This document shows, piece after piece, positions 1 through 9,342 of a DNA stretch of 64,000 bases; the stretch's first letter is position 1; each line of letters begins with the position of its first letter. The position numbers were made by a program, and so were the translations under genes. This stretch comes from Bacteroidota bacterium (GTDB lineage: Bacteria > Bacteroidota > Ignavibacteria > UBA10030 > UBA6906), in the NCBI GenBank assembly GCA_030835135.1, contig JAUQWO010000051.1:62001-126000 (forward strand), in the 5' to 3' direction. The notes under the pieces were generated by a model. It did not search any database and had not been told where the DNA came from. It worked only from the letters and a program-made list of their open reading frames with translations.

Positions 1-1
1 C

Positions 2-1324
2 GGGTCCGTGGCCAAGGCCGATGGCGGCTACCTCGTGATCAACGCAACGGATGCTCTCACCGAACCCGGGGTGTGGAACACGCTGAAACGCGTCCTCCGC
101 AACCGCCAGATGGAGATCCAGTCGTACGAGAATGGGTTCTTCGGGACCAGCTCCGCCCTGCAACCGGAGTCCATCGGGATCAACGTGAAGGTGGTGATGA
201 TCGGCGACTCGCACATCTACCATCTGTTGTTCGGCCTCGATGAAGACTTCAAGAAGATCTTCAAGGTCCGCGCCGACTTCGACACCGAGATGGTGAACGA
301 TGCCAAATCCATCGGGTCCTACGTCTCGTTCATCCGCTCCTTCTGTGAGAAGGAGGGACTGCTTCCGCTCGAACTCAGCGCCGCCGCCGAGATGGTGGAG
401 TACGGCGCGCGGCTTGCCGGCCGCCAGCAGAAACTCTCCACCCGCTTCAGCCTTCTTGCCGATGTGCTCCGCGAAGCGAGCCACTGGGCCTCCGAAGACA
501 AGGCCGCGCGGGTGACGGACACGCATGTGCGCCGGGCGATCGATGAGCGCACGCGGCGGGTGAACATGCTCGAAGACAAGATCCAGGAGATGATCCTGGA
601 CGGGTCGATCATGATCGACACCGGCGCGGCGGTGGTCGGACAGATCAACGGGCTGTCGGTGTACCAGCTTGCCGAACATGAATTCGGGCGGCCGTCGCGC
701 ATCACGGCCAAGACCATGATGGGCCGTGCGGGCATCATCAACATCGAACGCGAAGCCGCGATGAGCGGACCGATCCATAACAAGGGCGTCTACATTCTGA
801 GCGGATACCTCGGCTCGAAGTACGCACAGGACAAACCGCTGGTGCTCAGCGCCAGTCTCGCCTTTGAACAGTCGTATTCAGGGGTCGACGGCGACAGCGC
901 CTCGTCCGCGGAGATCTATGTGCTGCTGTCGAGTCTCGCGGATGTCCCCTTGCGCCAGGACCTGGCTGTCACCGGTTCGGTGAACCAGCACGGCGAGATC
1001 CAGCCCATCGGCGGCGTCAATCAGAAGATCGAAGGGTTCTTCGACGTCTGCGCCGCACGGGGGCTGACCGGAACGCAGGGGGTCCTCATTCCCGTGCAGA
1101 ACGTGCAGGACCTCATGCTGCGGCACGACATTGTGGAGGCGGTCGACGCCGGGCGGTTCCACGTCTATGCGCTCACGACGATCGATGAAGGGATCGAACT
1201 GTTGACCGGCAGGAAGGCCGGCACACGCAACGGCCGCGGTGCGTACACGCCGGGGAGCATCCATGCGCTCGTGGACAAACGCCTCACGGCGTACGCACGC
1301 AAGAACAAGACCTTCGGTCAATGA
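2..1324 (+). CDS. Lon-like ATP-dependent protease (AAA+ lid and S16 peptidase domain), 5' truncated
   Basis: The reading frame is open from the first bases of the window, so this is the C-terminal ~440 residues of a longer protein. The first part (GGYLV near the start) resembles the end of the AAA+ module of Lon-related proteases, followed by an alpha-helical lid (about residues 100-200 of the visible part) and a Lon-type peptidase domain. The Ser-Lys dyad of family S16 is visible: the Ser in GDSAS (about residue 297, counted from the GTG at 8) and the Lys in NQKIEGF (about 340). These fit the LonB/LonC-like group rather than classical LonA, but the N-terminus needed to decide is outside the window. 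Its stop overlaps the next start as ATGA, so the two genes are probably co-transcribed. Confidence 0.9.
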   Translation, partial: GSVAKADGGYLVINATDALTEPGVWNTLKRVLRNRQMEIQSYENGFFGTSSALQPESIGINVKVVMIGDSHIYHLLFGLDEDFKKIFKVRADFDTEMVNDAKSIGSYVSFIRSFCEKEGLLPLELSAAAEMVEYGARLAGRQQKLSTRFSLLADVLREASHWASEDKAARVTDTHVRRAIDERTRRVNMLEDKIQEMILDGSIMIDTGAAVVGQINGLSVYQLAEHEFGRPSRITAKTMMGRAGIINIEREAAMSGPIHNKGVYILSGYLGSKYAQDKPLVLSASLAFEQSYSGVDGDSASSAEIYVLLSSLADVPLRQDLAVTGSVNQHGEIQPIGGVNQKIEGFFDVCAARGLTGTQGVLIPVQNVQDLMLRHDIVEAVDAGRFHVYALTTIDEGIELLTGRKAGTRNGRGAYTPGSIHALVDKRLTAYARKNKTFGQ

Positions 1325-2742
1325 CACCGGACGAGTTTCGCACATACGGGCACGAACTCGTCGACTGGATGGCGGACTACATGGCGAACGTGGACACGTT
1401 GCCGGTCAAGCCGGACATCCCGCCGCGCGCCATCATTGACCAGCTGCCGGCTGCACCTCCTGACACACCGGAGCCATTCCCACGGATCTTCGATGATTTC
1501 CGGTCGATCATCCTCCCGGGGATGACGCACTGGCAGCATCCGTCGTTCTTTGCCTACTTCCCTGCCAACAGCAGTCCGCCGTCGGTCCTCGGCGAGATGC
1601 TCACCGCGACGCTGGGCGCACAGTGCATGAGCTGGGCGACATCGCCGGCCGCCACCGAGCTCGAGCAGCGCGTGATGGAGTGGTTGCGGTCCATGATCGG
1701 ACTGCCGGCATCGTTCACCGGCGTCATTCAGGACACGGCATCCACCGCCACCCTGTGCGCGATCCTGACCGCGCGCGAGCAGCGGTCGGGATTCGCCGTG
1801 AATGAGCGGGGATTCTCGCCGGACGAGCGGTACACGGTGTATTGTTCCCTCGAAGCGCATTCGTCCGTCGAGAAGGCCGTGAAGATCGCCGGGATCGGGC
1901 GCGAGTACCTCCGGAAGATACCGGTGGACGCTGCGTACGCGATGGATCCCCCGGCATTGGAGACCGCCATCGCGGCGGACATCCGGTCGGGGCTCACGCC
2001 GCTGTGTGTCGTAGCGGCCATCGGCACCACGGGCTCGACGGCGCTCGACCCCCTGCCGGCGATCGTGGCGATCTGCCGGCGGCACCGGGTCTGGTTGCAC
2101 TGCGATGCGGCGTTCGCGGGGAACGCGCTGATCCTTCCCGAATGCCGGTGGATCGCGAAGGACATCGGGTCCGCGGATTCCATCGTCTTCAATCCGCACA
2201 AGTGGATGCTCACGAATTTCGATTGCTCGGCGTACTTTGTGCGTGACGCCGGGGCACTGGTGCGGACCTTCGAGATCCTGCCGGAATATCTGAAGACCCC
2301 TGAAGGTGACCGGGTGAACAATTACCGCGACTGGGGCATCCAGCTCGGGCGGCGGTTCCGTGCGCTCAAACTGTGGTTCGTGATCCGGAGCTATGGGGTG
2401 TCCGGCCTCCAGGCGGTGCTGCGGAACCACATCGCAATGGCGCAGACGCTGGCGTCCACCATGCGTTCGATGCCGGATTTCGAGTTGCTTGCCCCGGCGC
2501 CGCTGAATGTGATCTGTTTCCGGTACGCGCCGCCGTCGGTGACGGATGCGGCGGCGCTCGATGCATTGAACGCGAAGCTGCACGCGCTGCTGAACGCCGA
2601 TGGTACGATGTTCCTGACGCACACGAAGCTTGCCGGGCGGTACACGTTGCGGCTGGTGATCGGGCAGACCAACGTGCGGCAGTCGCACGTCGACGCTGCC
2701 TGGGCCCGGATCGTCTCGACGGCGCGGAGTCTCGCGGAATAA
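1321..2742 (+). CDS. Pyridoxal-phosphate-dependent aromatic-L-amino-acid-type decarboxylase (group II)
   Basis: A 473-residue cytosolic enzyme of the group II PLP decarboxylase family, which converts aromatic amino acids to the amine and CO2. The PLP lysine lies in FNPHKW (Lys ~294), the ring-stacking His in EAHSSV (His ~180), and the Asp that pairs with the pyridine nitrogen in HCDAAFAG (Asp ~262). The mobile loop keeps a Tyr in NNYRDW; in this family Tyr there goes with decarboxylation while Phe is found in aldehyde synthases. Length is normal. The start overlaps the stop of the upstream protease by four bases. The substrate (Phe, Tyr, Trp or DOPA) cannot be told from sequence. Confidence 0.93.
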   Translation: MTPDEFRTYGHELVDWMADYMANVDTLPVKPDIPPRAIIDQLPAAPPDTPEPFPRIFDDFRSIILPGMTHWQHPSFFAYFPANSSPPSVLGEMLTATLGAQCMSWATSPAATELEQRVMEWLRSMIGLPASFTGVIQDTASTATLCAILTAREQRSGFAVNERGFSPDERYTVYCSLEAHSSVEKAVKIAGIGREYLRKIPVDAAYAMDPPALETAIAADIRSGLTPLCVVAAIGTTGSTALDPLPAIVAICRRHRVWLHCDAAFAGNALILPECRWIAKDIGSADSIVFNPHKWMLTNFDCSAYFVRDAGALVRTFEILPEYLKTPEGDRVNNYRDWGIQLGRRFRALKLWFVIRSYGVSGLQAVLRNHIAMAQTLASTMRSMPDFELLAPAPLNVICFRYAPPSVTDAAALDALNAKLHALLNADGTMFLTHTKLAGRYTLRLVIGQTNVRQSHVDAAWARIVSTARSLAE

Positions 2743-2762
2743 AGCTGCATATTGCTCTGCGG

Positions 2763-2867
2763 CCCGGGGTATGCTCCTGGCCGCACCACCGGACTGCCGA
2801 ATTTGGGACAGGCCGGAGGGAGCGTCGATTCAATATCCGAGTTTCCGCTGGAGGGGCACACCCCCGG
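2763..2867. repeat. Decayed copy of the large inverted-repeat element
   Basis: The 174-base gap before dcd holds two segments matching the arms of the 33-bp inverted repeat at 18714-18806. The right segment (2841-2867, containing TTTCCGCTGGAGGGGCA) agrees with 18777-18803 at about 25 of 27 positions. The left segment (from 2763, CCCGGGGTATGC) matches the other arm only at its outer end. The left part also forms its own imperfect hairpin (GCGGCC ... GGCCGC, about 2759-2784). I read it as an eroded member of the same family; it carries no gene. Confidence 0.6.
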
Positions 2868-2916
2868 CGCCAAAACCGATACAACATTCACAAATGAGCA
2901 CTTGCGCAGAGCGTCC

Positions 2917-3465
2917 ATGATCCTGACCGACTCGCAGATCCGGGAAGAAATGAAGCGCGGCACCATCGTCGTCGAGCCGTTTGACCCGGCATCCCTCGGC
3001 TCCAACTCGTACGACGTGCATCTCGGCAGGACCCTCGCCGTGTACCGCGATGAAGTGCTGGACGCGCGCGTGCACAACCAGGTGGACTACCTCGAGATCC
3101 CGGATGACGGTCTGATCCTCCTCCCCCACCGTTTCTATCTGGGCGTGACGGAAGAGTACACCGAAACCCACCGCCACGTGCCGTTCCTCGAAGGCAAGAG
3201 CAGCATCGGCCGGCTCGGCATCGACATCCACGCTACTGCCGGCAAAGGCGACATCGGGTTCTGCAACACCTGGACCCTCGAGATCTCGGTGAAGCTCCCT
3301 GTGCGCGTGTACGCGGGGATGCCCATCGGTCAGCTCATCTATTTTGAGGTCGCGGGCGACGTGGCCACTCTGTACCGGGCCAAGGCGAATGCGAAGTACG
3401 CCACGCGCACCGACAAACCTGTCGAATCCATGATGTGGAAGAACTTCCTGCCAAAGGAGAAATGA
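2917..3465 (+). CDS. dcd: dCTP deaminase
   Basis: A 182-residue protein beginning MILTDSQI, a typical Dcd N-terminus. It deaminates dCTP to dUTP on the path to dTTP. The GKSSIGRLG segment and the later region ending TLEI carry the conserved substrate-binding and catalytic residues (the Glu of TLEI corresponds to the catalytic Glu of the family). The frame stays open upstream to 2752, but that extension is encoded by the repeat-like intergenic DNA and has no family similarity, so the ATG at 2917 is chosen. Whether the enzyme is also a dUTPase (bifunctional DCD-DUT) cannot be decided here. Its stop shares one base with the next start. Confidence 0.93.
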   Translation: MILTDSQIREEMKRGTIVVEPFDPASLGSNSYDVHLGRTLAVYRDEVLDARVHNQVDYLEIPDDGLILLPHRFYLGVTEEYTETHRHVPFLEGKSSIGRLGIDIHATAGKGDIGFCNTWTLEISVKLPVRVYAGMPIGQLIYFEVAGDVATLYRAKANAKYATRTDKPVESMMWKNFLPKEK

Positions 3466-5537
3466 TGCATATCCGCCAGATCCGCGTCACCGCATTGCTG
3501 CTCGTTCTCACGAGTGCCCTGGCCCTGATGGGCACGGCACAAGCGAAACGCGCGGTCACCATCGAGGACTTGGGCACGATGAAACGTATCGCCGCCCCGG
3601 CCCTCGCGCCCGACGGCAAATGGGTCGCCTATACGGTGAGCACGCCGGATGTGAAGGCGAACAAGAACAGCGCCGACATCTGGCTCTCGTCCGTGGACGG
3701 CAAGGTCCACCGCCAGCTCACCACCAATGCCGCCGCGGACCGCAACCCGGTCTGGTCGCCGGATGGATCCCAGATCGTCTTCGAGTCGTCGCGCTCCGGC
3801 GAGAACCAGCTCTGGCTCATCAGCGTGAACGGCGGCGAACCGCGGCAGTTCACCACGCTTGCCACCGGCGCATCGCAGGCCGTGTGGTCCCCCGACGGCA
3901 GCATGCTCGCATACGTGTCGGAGGTGTTCCCCGAGTACTCGCATCTCCCGTTCAAGGAAAGCGACGAACAGAACAAGAAGAAGCTCCAACAACTCGAGAG
4001 CGGCAAGGTGAAGGCACAGGTCTTCACGCGACTCCTCTACCGTCACTGGGACCACTGGGTCGAGGGGAAGCGCCAGCACATCTTCCTCCAGTCGCTGGCG
4101 GGCGGAGAGCCACGCAACCTGACACCCGGCGACCGTGACGCGGTGCCGTCGTCGTCGACTTTTTCCGCCGGAACTGACTACGCGTTCTCACCGGACGGTT
4201 CGGAGATCGCGTACACCGCCACGCCCATCCCCATCCGGGAAGAGGCATGGAATACGAACCACGATGTGTACATCGTGCCGGTCGCCGGGGGCACGCCGCG
4301 GCAGCTCACCACCAACCCCGCTGCCGATGGCTACCCGCGCTACTCGCCCGATGGCAGGTACATCGCATACCGCGCCCAGGAACGTCCGGGCTTTGAAGGC
4401 GACCGCTGGCAGCTGATGCTGTACGACCGGAAGGCCGGGACCACGAAGAGCCTCACCGCGTCGTTCGATGCCGCGGTGGGGACGCCTGTCTGGTCGCCCG
4501 ACAGCAGGAAGCTGTACTTCGATGCGGAAGAGCGTGCGCGTACGCCGATCTTCGCGGTCTCGGTTTCGGGCAATGATGTGAAGAAGGTCGTGGATGGCCG
4601 CACGAACCACGACATCAGCATCGACGCGAAGGGCACGTTCCTGGTGTTCAGCCGTGTCGGCGTCACCCGGCCCGTGGAGATCTACACCGCGGGCGTCGAC
4701 GGCAGAGGATTGCGACCGATCACCGGCGTGAACGATGCGGTGTTCGCGCAGCTCACGTTGCCGGAGCCCGAGGACATCAGCTGGACCGGCGCGGGCGGCA
4801 CCCGTGTGCAGGGGTGGCTCCACAAGCCGCCGCAGTTCGATCCCGCGAAGAAATATCCGCTGATCCTGATGATCCATGGCGGTCCGCAGGGGGCGTGGGG
4901 CGATGGATGGTCGTACCGCTGGAACCCGGTCCTCTGGGCGGCGCAGGGATACGTTGTGCTCGCGCCCAATCCGCGCGGCAGCACGGGGTTCGGACAGAAG
5001 TTCACGGATGAGATCAGCGGCGACTGGGGCGGCAAGGTGTACATCGATCTCATGAAGGGGCTGGATACGGTGTCGGCGTTCCCGTACATCGACTCCACCC
5101 GCCGTGCGGCGGCCGGCGCATCGTTCGGCGGCTATATGGTGAACTGGATCCTCGGCCATGCCGGCGAACGGTTCCGCGCGCTCGTTACCCATGATGGCGT
5201 CTACAACTTCGAGAGCATGTACGGTTCCACGGACGAGGTCTGGTTCGACGAGTGGGACCACAGCGGCGCACCGTGGGACAAGCCGGAGGAGTACCGGCAC
5301 TTCTCGCCGCATGTGTATGCGAAGAACTTCCGGACCCCCACGCTGGTGATCCACGGGGCACTCGACTACCGGATCCCGTACACCGAGGCGATGCAGCTCT
5401 TCACGGCTCTCCAGCGTCAGAACGTGCCGTCGAAGTTCCTGTACTTCCCCGATGAGAACCATTGGGTGCTGAAGCCCGCGAACAGCGAGTTCTGGCACCG
5501 GACGGTGTTCGGGTGGCTCGCGGAATACCTGAAGTAG
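3465..5537 (+). CDS. Secreted S9 family prolyl-oligopeptidase-type peptidase
   Basis: A 690-residue serine peptidase with a clear signal peptide (hydrophobic LLLVLTSALALMG, likely cleavage after AQA). Residues ~35-420 hold WD40/PD40-like beta-propeller repeats (recurrent WSPDG and YSPDG motifs). The C-terminal ~250 residues are the alpha/beta-hydrolase domain with the triad Ser553 (GASFGGY), Asp634 (HGALDYR) and His666 (ENHWV). This fits the acylaminoacyl/dipeptidyl peptidase branch (S9C, DPP5-like), which trims di- or short peptides in the periplasm. Two adjacent in-frame ATGs exist at 3462 and 3465; the AAAGGAG at 3453-3459 is better spaced for the second. It lies directly behind dcd. Confidence 0.94.
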   Translation: MHIRQIRVTALLLVLTSALALMGTAQAKRAVTIEDLGTMKRIAAPALAPDGKWVAYTVSTPDVKANKNSADIWLSSVDGKVHRQLTTNAAADRNPVWSPDGSQIVFESSRSGENQLWLISVNGGEPRQFTTLATGASQAVWSPDGSMLAYVSEVFPEYSHLPFKESDEQNKKKLQQLESGKVKAQVFTRLLYRHWDHWVEGKRQHIFLQSLAGGEPRNLTPGDRDAVPSSSTFSAGTDYAFSPDGSEIAYTATPIPIREEAWNTNHDVYIVPVAGGTPRQLTTNPAADGYPRYSPDGRYIAYRAQERPGFEGDRWQLMLYDRKAGTTKSLTASFDAAVGTPVWSPDSRKLYFDAEERARTPIFAVSVSGNDVKKVVDGRTNHDISIDAKGTFLVFSRVGVTRPVEIYTAGVDGRGLRPITGVNDAVFAQLTLPEPEDISWTGAGGTRVQGWLHKPPQFDPAKKYPLILMIHGGPQGAWGDGWSYRWNPVLWAAQGYVVLAPNPRGSTGFGQKFTDEISGDWGGKVYIDLMKGLDTVSAFPYIDSTRRAAAGASFGGYMVNWILGHAGERFRALVTHDGVYNFESMYGSTDEVWFDEWDHSGAPWDKPEEYRHFSPHVYAKNFRTPTLVIHGALDYRIPYTEAMQLFTALQRQNVPSKFLYFPDENHWVLKPANSEFWHRTVFGWLAEYLK

Positions 5538-5763
5538 GGAGAGTGAACCCGGGCGGGTCCGATGGTGTTCTTAGAAGACCCCAGCCCGGGAACCATAGTC
5601 CTCCCCTGGCAGCGGGGCAAGGGCGCTGAACGAAGAGACGATCATTGAATTCGCGCCCTGCCGACAAGGCACACATACCGGGATGATAAGGCACTCCGCT
5701 CTGGCGGGTGAGGCCGCTCTCCCATGCTGCTCATTCACTGATAACGAAACAAAGGAGATCACC

Positions 5764-6228
5764 ATGAAAGAACAGTATCGTCAGCAGATCATCGACATGC
5801 TCACCCGTGCCTACTGGATGGAGCTCGAGACGGTCACCAATTACATCGCCAACTCGGTGAATCTGGACGGCGTGCGTGCGGAAGAGATCAAGAAGAGCCT
5901 GGCGCTCGATGTGACCGCCGAGATCGGCCATGCGCAGCTTCTCGCAAAGCGCATCAAGCAGATCGGCGGACTGGTCCCGGGTTCACTGCAGTTCAAGCCG
6001 GACCAGAAGGCATTGCAGCCGCCGACGGACACGACAGACGTGGCCGCGGTGATCCGTGGCGTCATTGCAGCGGAAGATGCCGCCATCACGCACTACGGCA
6101 AGCTCATCGAACTGTGCGGCGAGGCAGGAGACTATGTGACGCAGGACCTGTGCATCACCACGCTGGGCGATGAAGAAGGTCATCGAGTCGAGTTCGGCGG
6201 CTACCTCAAGGAGTACGCGAAGGGCTGA
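5764..6228 (+). CDS. Ferritin-like diiron protein (bacterioferritin family)
   Basis: A 154-residue four-helix-bundle protein. Diiron ligands are visible as Glu in WMELET, the EIGH motif, Glu in AAEDA and EEGH near the C-terminus, the E/ExxH/E/ExxH pattern of ferritin-like proteins. In bacterioferritin the residue after the first ExxH Glu is the haem-ligand Met; here it is Ile, so haem binding in the usual way looks unlikely. A strong Shine-Dalgarno (AAAGGAG, from about 5752) fixes the start. The 226-base gap before it has no gene; I could not find a convincing promoter there. The expected role is iron storage or peroxide detoxification. Confidence 0.85.
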   Translation: MKEQYRQQIIDMLTRAYWMELETVTNYIANSVNLDGVRAEEIKKSLALDVTAEIGHAQLLAKRIKQIGGLVPGSLQFKPDQKALQPPTDTTDVAAVIRGVIAAEDAAITHYGKLIELCGEAGDYVTQDLCITTLGDEEGHRVEFGGYLKEYAKG

Positions 6229-6241
6229 CGCCTTCTCCTTC

Positions 6242-6898
6242 ATGAAGACCATCGACTCGACGCTCGTTCACCGTGTCCTTCCGCCGGAACACGCCGGCGC
6301 GGGGCCGCATCCTGCTCTCATCTTTCTCCATGGCCGCGGTGCGGATGAAGAGGATCTGCTGGGGCTCACGTCCGCATTCGACGAACGGCTGTTCGTCATC
6401 AGCGTACGCGCGCCGTTCCCGTACGAATACGGCGGCTATACGTGGTACGATGCCGGCACGATCGGCGAACCGGATCGGGTGCGCTTTCCTGAAAGCTGCG
6501 ACCGGCTCTCCCGCTTCATCGCCGACGTGAAGGCGCGGTACGCGGTGGACCCGGACAAGGTCTTTCTCTTCGGGTTCAGCATGGGCTGCGTTATGTCCTT
6601 CGCGCAGGCGGTGAGCCATCCGGGTTCCGTGCGGGGCGTTGCGGCGAACAGCGGGTATGTGCCCGAAGGTCCGCACCTCACGTTCAAGTGGCAGGAACTG
6701 GCCGGCACCTCGTTCCACATCACGCACGGCATCCACGACCCGGTGATCCCGATAGCATTCGCACGCCATACCAGGTCGCTCTTCGAGCGCTCGAATGCGC
6801 CGTTCACGTACAAGGAATATCCGTCGGAGCACTACCTTGCGGAAGAGTGCATCGGGGACACCGCCGTGTGGCTCCGCGGCTTGATCGACGGACAGTAG
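6242..6898 (+). CDS. Small alpha/beta-hydrolase (phospholipase/carboxylesterase family)
   Basis: A 218-residue cytosolic alpha/beta hydrolase of the PF02230 type. The early HGRGADEEDLL segment is typical of this family's oxyanion region. The triad is Ser in GFSMG, Asp in HGIHDPVIP and His in SEHY. The start is the ATG 13 bases after the ferritin-like stop; a longer in-frame start at 6170 would run through the ferritin gene and lacks family similarity. No strong Shine-Dalgarno is seen, so translation may be coupled. The natural ester is not predictable. Confidence 0.88.
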   Translation: MKTIDSTLVHRVLPPEHAGAGPHPALIFLHGRGADEEDLLGLTSAFDERLFVISVRAPFPYEYGGYTWYDAGTIGEPDRVRFPESCDRLSRFIADVKARYAVDPDKVFLFGFSMGCVMSFAQAVSHPGSVRGVAANSGYVPEGPHLTFKWQELAGTSFHITHGIHDPVIPIAFARHTRSLFERSNAPFTYKEYPSEHYLAEECIGDTAVWLRGLIDGQ

Positions 6899-6910
6899 GT
6901 GGGAGGAGGA

Positions 6911-6990
6911 CCGGTGGGGGCCCTGCGGCGCGAAACCGCCGGGGGAAGCGCCTTCATCGGACAGGTTTCGTGACGCAGGGCCCCCACCGG
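6911..6990. repeat. Large inverted repeat (27-bp arms) between convergent genes
   Basis: Arms at 6911-6937 and 6964-6990 are complementary at 25 of 27 positions and enclose a 26-base loop. The outer arm is CCGGTGGGGGCCCTGCG and the inner end CGAAACC. The architecture (27-33 bp arms, 26-27 base loop, inner arm end GAAACC or GGAAACCC, loop with a GGAxGCGC...CTTC motif) resembles the element at 18714-18806 although the outer arms differ in sequence. It lies between the convergent esterase and malic enzyme genes, beside a conventional terminator. Confidence 0.75.
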
Positions 6991-7022
6991 CCCGACGTAC
7001 CGAGACCCCCGGAGAACAACAC

Positions 7023-7058
7023 AGCGGGGACCACACGTCGTGGCCCCCGCTTTCGTTT
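7023..7058. terminator. Bidirectional terminator between esterase and maeB
   Basis: AGCGGGG (7023-7029) pairs with CCCCGCT (7045-7051), and CCAC (7031-7034) with GTGG (7040-7043), around a 5-base loop. The stem is followed by TTCGTTT on the + strand. The same stem can serve malic enzyme transcripts arriving from the other strand. Confidence 0.7.
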
Positions 7059-7080
7059 GCCTCAAGCAGCGCACAGCAGG

Positions 7081-9342
7081 TTACTTCTTGATCTCCTGTG
7101 CATCCCGGACAGCCATGGCGGTGACGTTCACGATATCCGCCACTTCGTTCCCGGGGATCACCAGATACACCGGCTTCTTCATGCCCACGAGGATCGGTCC
7201 GACCAGCTCCGCGCCGCCGAGCTTGCCCAGCAGCTTGTAGGCGATGTTCGCCGACTCCAGGTTCGGGCACACCAGCACGTTCGCACTCCCCTTCAATGAG
7301 CTGAACGGATACAGCGACTCGAGGATGTCCGTCGAGACCGCCGTGTCCGCCATCATCTCACCGTCGATCATGAGATGCGGTGCCCGCTTCTTCACCAGGT
7401 CCGTCGCCTTCGCCATCTTCGCGGCCGAGGGGTGCTGCGTGCCGCCGAAGTTGCTGAACGACAGCATCGCGATGCGCGGATCGATATTGTAGCTCTGCAC
7501 CTTCTCCGCCACCAGGATCGCGATGTCGGCCAGCTGCTCCGCCGTCGGATCGAAGTTCACGGTGGCATCGGCGATGAACCGCACATCGTTCTTGAAGATC
7601 AGCATGTACATGCCGGCGATGGTCGAGATGCCGTCACGCGGTCGGATGATCTGCAGCGCCGGACGGATGGTACCCGGGTAGTTCTGCGTGAGGCCGGCCA
7701 CGAGGCCGTCCGCTGCCCCTTCGTTCACCATCATCATCCCGAACGGGATGGAGTGCTGCAGGGCGTCCTGCGCGTCGTTCCGCGTCATGCCCTTCCGCTT
7801 GCGCATATCGAAGTACTTCTGCACGTACACGTCGAACTGCGACGACGTCTTCGGGTCCACGATCTCCGCACCCGTCAGGTCCAGATCGAGCGCCTTGATC
7901 TTCCCCGTGATGATGTCTTTGTTGCCCAGCAGGATCGGCGTCGCGATCTCCTCATCCAGGATGATCTGGCTGGCGCGGAGGATCTTCTCCTCGACGCCTT
8001 CGGGGAACACGATGCGCTTCGGTGCTTCCTGCGCCTTGTGGATGAACACGCGCATGATCTCCTTGGAGCGGCCGAGGCGGCTCTCCAGGGAATCGCGGTA
8101 CTTGTCCAGGTCGGCGACCGGCCTGCGCGCCACGCCCGTTTCCATGGCGGCTTTGGCGACGGCCGGGGCCTCCCACAGAAGCACGCGCGGATCGAGCGGT
8201 TTGGGGATGATGTACTCCCGCCCGAACCGGATCTTCGCGCCGCCATAGGCCTTGATCACGGAATCCGGCACATCCTCTTTCGCAAGTTTGGCCAGCGCCT
8301 GCGCGGCCGCCATCTTCATCTCATCATTGATGGCCGATGCCATCACGTCCAGCGCGCCGCGGAAGATGAACGGGAACCCGAGCACATTGTTCACCTGGTT
8401 CGGATAATCCGAGCGGCCGGTGGCCATGAGGACATCGGTGCGGGCGGCGAATGCATCCTCCGGCATGATCTCCGGATCCGGATTGGCCATCGCGAAGATG
8501 ATCGGATCGCGGGCCATCGACTTCACCATGTCCTTGGTGACCACGCCCTTCACCGACACGCCGGCGAACACATCGGCGCCCTTCATCGCATCCGCGAGGG
8601 TCCGGGCGGAGGTCTCGATCGCAAAATACTCCTTGTAGGGATTCATCCCCTCCTTGCGGCCCTTGTACACCACCCCCTTCGTGTCGCAGAGAATGAGGTT
8701 CTCGCGCTTCACGCCGAGCGTGATATAGAACTTGGCGCAGGCGATGCCCGCGGCGCCGGCGCCGCTGAACACCACCTTCACCTGATCGATCTTCGTCCCG
8801 ACGATCTCGAGCGCGTTCAGCAGTCCCGCCCCGGAAATGATCGCGGTGCCATGCTGGTCGTCGTGGAAGACCGGGATGTTCATCATCCCCTTGAGCGTCT
8901 CCTCGATATGGAAACACTCGGGGGCCTTGATGTCCTCGAGGTTGATGCCGCCGAACGTCGGCTCGAGGGCCTTCACGATCCTGATGATCTCTTCCGGATC
9001 GTGCGTGTTGAGCTCGATGTCGAACACATCGATGTCTGCAAAGCGCTTGAAGAGCACGCCTTTGCCTTCCATGACCGGCTTGCCTGCCAGGGCACCGATG
9101 TCGCCGAGTCCGAGTACCGCGGTGCCGTTGCTGATGACCGCAACGAGGTTGCCCTTCGCCGTGTACTTGTAGGCATCTTCGGGATTCGCTTCGATCTCCC
9201 GGCAGGGTTCTGCAACGCCCGGGGTGTAGGCCAACGACAGGTCGCGCTGAGTCGCACAGGGTTTGCTCGAGATAACCTCGATCTTTCCTTTGCGGCCGAC
9301 GCTGTGGTAATCAAGCGCATCCTGCTTGCGGATCATGGCCAT
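7081..9342 (-). CDS. maeB: NADP-dependent malic enzyme / phosphotransacetylase fusion
   Basis: A 753-residue MaeB-type protein. Residues ~1-410 are the malic enzyme ([11 protein letters not shown], the [11 protein letters not shown] segment, the metal-binding region around IDVFDIE, and a nucleotide-binding GAGAAG motif). Residues ~430-753 are a phosphate acetyl/butyryltransferase domain, which in the MaeB group is usually regulatory (acetyl-CoA sensing) rather than catalytic. It oxidatively decarboxylates malate to pyruvate with production of NADPH. AAGGAG sits 8 bases before the ATG. It is monocistronic and faces genes on both flanks in the opposite orientation. A TATCTT on the minus strand (9456-9461) could be its -10 box, but no good -35 accompanies it. 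Confidence 0.95.
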   Translation of the reverse strand: MAMIRKQDALDYHSVGRKGKIEVISSKPCATQRDLSLAYTPGVAEPCREIEANPEDAYKYTAKGNLVAVISNGTAVLGLGDIGALAGKPVMEGKGVLFKRFADIDVFDIELNTHDPEEIIRIVKALEPTFGGINLEDIKAPECFHIEETLKGMMNIPVFHDDQHGTAIISGAGLLNALEIVGTKIDQVKVVFSGAGAAGIACAKFYITLGVKRENLILCDTKGVVYKGRKEGMNPYKEYFAIETSARTLADAMKGADVFAGVSVKGVVTKDMVKSMARDPIIFAMANPDPEIMPEDAFAARTDVLMATGRSDYPNQVNNVLGFPFIFRGALDVMASAINDEMKMAAAQALAKLAKEDVPDSVIKAYGGAKIRFGREYIIPKPLDPRVLLWEAPAVAKAAMETGVARRPVADLDKYRDSLESRLGRSKEIMRVFIHKAQEAPKRIVFPEGVEEKILRASQIILDEEIATPILLGNKDIITGKIKALDLDLTGAEIVDPKTSSQFDVYVQKYFDMRKRKGMTRNDAQDALQHSIPFGMMMVNEGAADGLVAGLTQNYPGTIRPALQIIRPRDGISTIAGMYMLIFKNDVRFIADATVNFDPTAEQLADIAILVAEKVQSYNIDPRIAMLSFSNFGGTQHPSAAKMAKATDLVKKRAPHLMIDGEMMADTAVSTDILESLYPFSSLKGSANVLVCPNLESANIAYKLLGKLGGAELVGPILVGMKKPVYLVIPGNEVADIVNVTAMAVRDAQEIKK

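Noticed and set aside
2752-2916. N-terminal extension of dcd by 55 codons
   Set aside because: Encoded by repeat-derived DNA, unlike any dCTP deaminase N-terminus; MILTDSQI is the typical start.
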